From Acidobacteriota bacterium (GTDB taxonomy: Bacteria; Acidobacteriota; Terriglobia; UBA7540): a stretch of 6,972 bases of DNA. Under the pieces are notes generated by a model, which saw only the letters and a list, made by a program, of their open reading frames with translations, had not been told where the DNA came from and did not search any database. Below are positions 5,764-6,972 of the stretch, in pieces; the stretch's first letter is position 1, and each line of letters opens with the position of its first letter. A program made the position numbers and the translations under genes. The stretch is taken from positions 1-6,972 of the forward strand of contig JAJXZM010000475.1 of assembly GCA_021780055.1 (NCBI GenBank), in the 5' to 3' direction.

Positions 5764-5988
5764 GTCAGTCGTCCCTTAATACGCCGCCCGCTGAAAGAGT
5801 GTGACAAACCGAATATGCGGGTCTTCCCGCCGGGTAACGGGAAGCGAAGACGGAACTGGCTTGTTTTGAACTGGCCAACAGGATTTGCGCCGCCTGTCCT
5901 CTTGTTTGACGTGCCTGGGAGCGGTTGGGTTTCATCCTTAGCGCCATTCGATTCAGCCTGTTGCAGAGCGCTCCCAGGCCATTCTCAG
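5764..5988 (-). promoter_or_regulatory. structured 5' leader of the sigma54 activator gene
   Basis: If the promoter at 5995-6023 is right, the activator mRNA has a leader of about 225 bases. Its first part is an 11-bp stem (5979-5969 with 5923-5913). Close to the gene there are two overlapping, mutually exclusive stems: GCGGG/CCCGC (5817-5830) and CTTCCCG/CGGGAAG (5823-5844). AACTGGC occurs twice, 15 bases apart (5854-5860 and 5869-5875). A 60-codon open frame (5947-5765) ends TGA-C-GTG on the activator start but has only a weak ribosome site and unrecognisable protein. It may be an attenuator-like or translation-controlling leader. Confidence 0.35.
5913..5979 (-). repeat. perfect 11-bp inverted repeat in the activator leader
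   Basis: GCCTGGGAGCG (5913-5923) and CGCTCCCAGGC (5969-5979) are exact reverse complements with 45 bases between. A second inverted repeat interlocks with it: CAGCCTG (5954-5960) and CAGGCTG (5986-5992). The order A1-B1-A2-B2 means the two pairings can coexist only as a pseudoknot, or otherwise alternate. On the minus strand the first loop contains the ATG of the 60-codon leader frame. The repeats are certain; an RNA role is inference. Confidence 0.5.
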
Positions 5989-5994
5989 GCTGTT

Positions 5995-6023
5995 AACATA
6001 TCACCGGCCTTTGCGGCTATCAA
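5995..6023 (-). promoter_or_regulatory. candidate sigma70-type promoter of the activator gene
   Basis: On the minus strand the -35 box TTGATA (6023-6018, 5 of 6 consensus) and the -10 box TATGTT (6000-5995, 4 of 6) are 17 bases apart, and TGA immediately precedes the -10, giving an extended TGn element. Transcription would start near 5988. Just upstream lie GCTGC-C-GCAGC (6057-6067) and TCCGGC/GCCGGA (6075-6091), two dyads about -74 and -95 from the start that could be regulator sites. Confidence 0.5.
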
Positions 6024-6056
6024 GTGTTGGTGTACTCCAAAATCTTCTGGGTGAGA

Positions 6057-6091
6057 GCTGCCGCAGCAAGTAAATCCGGCGGGGTGCCGGA
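6057..6091. repeat. two short dyads upstream of the activator promoter
   Basis: GCTGC-C-GCAGC (6057-6067) is an odd-length palindrome; TCCGGC-GGGGT-GCCGGA (6075-6091) is a 6-bp stem with a 5-base loop. They lie between the terminator at 6127-6160 and the -35 box at 6018-6023. They are outside any transcript predicted here, so operator function is more likely than RNA function. Confidence 0.35.
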
Positions 6092-6126
6092 GCAACCCGG
6101 GCAATATTCAGAACAGGGATTTTAAT

Positions 6127-6160
6127 CGGAAAAAAATAAGGCCCGAAAGACTTCAGGCCT
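6127..6160 (-). terminator. strong intrinsic terminator
   Basis: On the minus strand AGGCCTGAA and TTCGGGCCT form a 9-bp stem (one T/G wobble) closed by the tetraloop GTCT, followed at once by TATTTTTTT. This is the best terminator in the window. It ends leftward transcription coming from the PGPGW-like gene or from the structured region at 6172-6289, and separates it from the activator promoter. Confidence 0.85.
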
Positions 6161-6171
6161 GATGTCCATTT

Positions 6172-6289
6172 AGGAGGGTGGGAGGCCTAACGGCCGCGTT
6201 AAGTCGCTGGCCTTGCGGAGCTTCCTTTGTGCTGCCGCCGCCGTGCTCCGCTTGTTGGGTGGTTCGTTTTTGCCTGCGCCCACCCTCCT
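6172..6289 (-). ncRNA. candidate structured RNA: nested three-helix element before a terminator
   Basis: An 11-bp perfect closing stem P1 joins 6172-6182 to 6279-6289 (AGGAGGGTGGG with CCCACCCTCCT). Directly against it is P2: AGGCC (6183-6187) with GGCCT (6209-6213), stacked on TAACG (6188-6192) with CGTTA (6197-6201) around a GCCG or CGGC tetraloop, with one 7-base bulge. One base further is P3: GCGGAGC (6215-6221) with GCTCCGC (6245-6251). A 27-base strand (6252-6278) completes a three-way junction. On the minus strand P1 ends 11 bases before the terminator, which indicates the transcribed strand. It does not match the SRP, tmRNA, RNase P or 6S landmarks that I know. It may be an independent small RNA or a 3'-UTR element of the PGPGW-like gene. 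The pairing is seen; function is unknown. Confidence 0.45.
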
Positions 6290-6418
6290 CGTAAGTCCAT
6301 CATCACCTGCCACGACGTTTGCATCCGTGACCACCATCACAAGGATCTGTGATGCCAAAGCGTCTGGCGCGCCGGCAGACGAGAAGTGGGTACGACTTTT
6401 GAGGAGGACGTCGCAGCG
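6290..6418 (-). other. gene-free stretch between the PGPGW-like gene and the structured element
   Basis: No convincing gene. It contains a 7-bp stem CATCACA/TGTGATG with a 6-base loop (6335-6354) and GTCTG/CAGAC arms (6362-6380) enclosing the palindrome GGCGCGCC. A 62-codon frame with a TTG start (6358-6170, minus strand) runs through here and across the structured element. It lacks a ribosome site and recognisable sequence and is judged not to be a gene. The stretch is probably the 3' UTR of the PGPGW-like gene. Confidence 0.45.
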
Positions 6419-6697
6419 TCAATCCTGGCTGCGGTCGGATCCGGCGGAGAAAATCCGCTTCAAACGTTCCTGCGCCCGTGCTTTGGCGGCATCAAGCCGG
6501 CTGCTGAGGGAAGGGAATCGCTCGCGCAACTTCCGGAGGAGATTGCTCGCCCAGATGTATTCCGTCGAGAGGATGGTGATCCCGATCAGAAGGAACAACA
6601 CGCCCTGCAAGAACGGCAGCAAAAGCCCTGCCACACCCAGGGCGATAAAGACCCATCCCGTAAGGATGGCCAGCCAACGCTTGAATTTTCTTGTCAA
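6419..6697 (-). CDS. small two-helix membrane protein, PGPGW-like family
   Basis: A 92-residue protein with a basic N-terminus (MTRKFKRW), two membrane helices (about 9-27, AILTGWVFIALGVAGLLLP; and 31-49, GVLFLLIGITILSTEYIW) and a basic, amphipathic cytoplasmic tail (52-92). The layout GW...LG..GLLLP...LLIG..IL.TE..WA..LL is that of the putative transmembrane family PGPGW (PF09656), with some likeness to DUF454. The family's Pro-Gly-Pro-Gly-Trp turn between the helices is here P28-F-L-Q-G32, so the signature itself is missing. Function of the family is not established. The start taken is TTG at 6697: the upstream frame stays open but has no ATG, GTG or TTG for at least about 20 codons, and the protein begins as relatives do. 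Its ribosome site is poor. Its transcript probably ends at the terminator at 6127-6160. Confidence 0.8.
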   Translation of the reverse strand: MTRKFKRWLAILTGWVFIALGVAGLLLPFLQGVLFLLIGITILSTEYIWASNLLRKLRERFPSLSSRLDAAKARAQERLKRIFSAGSDRSQD

Positions 6698-6791
6698 GAG
6701 TTCAACCGTCCATCCGGTGTTCCCACTTGTGTGGAGGTTTTATCGCAAGCTCAGGCCACGCCGGAAAGCTTGCATGTTCGTCTGCGCCGCT

Positions 6792-6806
6792 CCGGCATTT
6801 TGCCGG
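6792..6806. repeat. stem-loop between the two small membrane-protein genes
   Basis: CCGGC-ATTTT-GCCGG forms a 5-bp stem with a 5-base loop, 48 bases beyond the stop of the upstream (right-hand) gene. There is no T-tract on either strand, so it may be an mRNA 3'-end stabiliser rather than a terminator. The rest of the 6698-6853 gap shows no promoter I would call. Confidence 0.3.
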
Positions 6807-6853
6807 GCTTGAGCGAAACGTCAATTCCTGGATCTCAAATGTGGAAACACAAA

Positions 6854-6972
6854 TCAGGATGCCTGCTTGGCGCCGCCTGCAAAACAGTTGTACAGAAGGC
6901 CAAGGATTGCTCCTCCGATTCCGCCGTCCACCAGTCCATATCCAGTCCCGACAAGCACATCCAGGAAGTGGT
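6854..6972 (-). CDS. small glycine-rich membrane protein, C-terminal 38 residues (5' partial)
   Basis: The minus-strand frame is open from the right edge of the window to a TGA at 6856-6854. The 38 residues begin HFLDVLVGTGYGL, continue VDGGIGGAILGLLYNCF and end in a short AGGAKQAS tail. A glycine-rich hydrophobic helix with a GLVDGGIGGAILGLLYN pattern is typical of small one- or two-helix inner-membrane proteins of the bacteriophage-holin-like/DUF5676 type. The family name is a guess from pattern; membrane location is well supported. The start and most of the protein lie outside the window. Codon choice and lack of internal stops fit a real gene end, and it is oriented with all other minus-strand genes. 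Confidence 0.65.
   Translation of the reverse strand, partial: HFLDVLVGTGYGLVDGGIGGAILGLLYNCFAGGAKQAS

Noticed and set aside
5800..5815. TGTGA half-site upstream of the sigma54 activator
   Set aside because: The partner half-site six bases on reads GAATA, with no match to TCACA.
6335..6354. TCACA-N6-TGTGA, superficially a Crp site
   Set aside because: The half-sites are in the inverted order relative to the Crp consensus (TGTGA must come first); it is better read as a hairpin.
6170..6358. 62-codon minus-strand frame across the structured region
   Set aside because: TTG start without a ribosome site, no recognisable protein, and the sequence is better explained by RNA helices.
6213..6812. 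199-codon plus-strand frame with a signal-peptide-like beginning
   Set aside because: It starts at TTG with no ribosome site, is rich in Arg and Ser from antisense reading, and lies opposite the well-supported PGPGW-like gene.
1..6972. CRISPR array, insertion sequence, integrase, toxin-antitoxin or other defence genes
   Set aside because: No regularly spaced direct repeats, no transposase or recombinase motifs and no terminal repeats with target duplications were seen on either strand.

Overview
The window looks like part of a regulatory locus from a free-living, moderately GC-rich bacterium, most likely an Acidobacteriota member. That placement is inference from gene style: a Crp/Fnr-family regulator of the CxxC...FFC type, a PAS-PAS-GAF sigma54 activator, a PGPGW-like small membrane protein and kinesin-light-chain-like TPR repeats. 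No marker gene is present to prove it.

Layout. Positions 1-1261 (+) hold a tetratricopeptide-repeat protein that is cut at its 5' end by the window edge and broken by a frameshift near 480-510. Everything after it is on the minus strand. From right to left these are: the 3' end of a small glycine-rich membrane protein (6854-6972), a two-helix PGPGW-like membrane protein (6419-6697), a 655-base gene-free stretch (5764-6418), a large sigma54-dependent activator (3412-5763), a stand-alone receiver-like protein (2780-3196), a STAS-domain protein (2345-2641) and a Crp/Fnr-type regulator (1627-2343). A convergent 365-base gap (1262-1626) separates that regulator from the TPR gene.

How the parts may work together. 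The activator carries two PAS domains and a GAF domain as sensors, a complete AAA+ sigma54 engine ([14 protein letters not shown]) and a Fis-type helix-turn-helix. In the gap just downstream of it, in front of the receiver-like gene, there is a -24/-12 promoter candidate, an exact match to the IHF consensus at about -70, and two dyads at about -123 and -147. That is the classical architecture of a sigma54 promoter with upstream activator sites, so the receiver-like gene is a good candidate target of its neighbour. The receiver-like protein has Gly where the phospho-accepting Asp should be and Pro where the conserved Lys should be. The STAS protein has Asp-Pro-Glu-Gly where anti-anti-sigma factors have Asp-Ser-Ser-Gly. 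Both therefore look like adaptors that cannot be phosphorylated. The STAS gene and the Crp/Fnr gene are separated by one base and are almost certainly translationally coupled.

Non-coding DNA. Three perfect 11-bp inverted repeats lie in gene-free DNA and none was found in genes. One (6172-6289) encloses two further helices and is followed on the minus strand by the best intrinsic terminator in the window; it is the strongest candidate for an undescribed structured RNA. Another (5913-5979) forms the 5' leader of the sigma54 activator behind an extended -10 promoter. The third (1382-1442) lies beside two Crp-type operators spaced exactly 22 bp apart and could be a regulated small RNA. No mobile element, CRISPR array, rRNA or convincing tRNA was seen.
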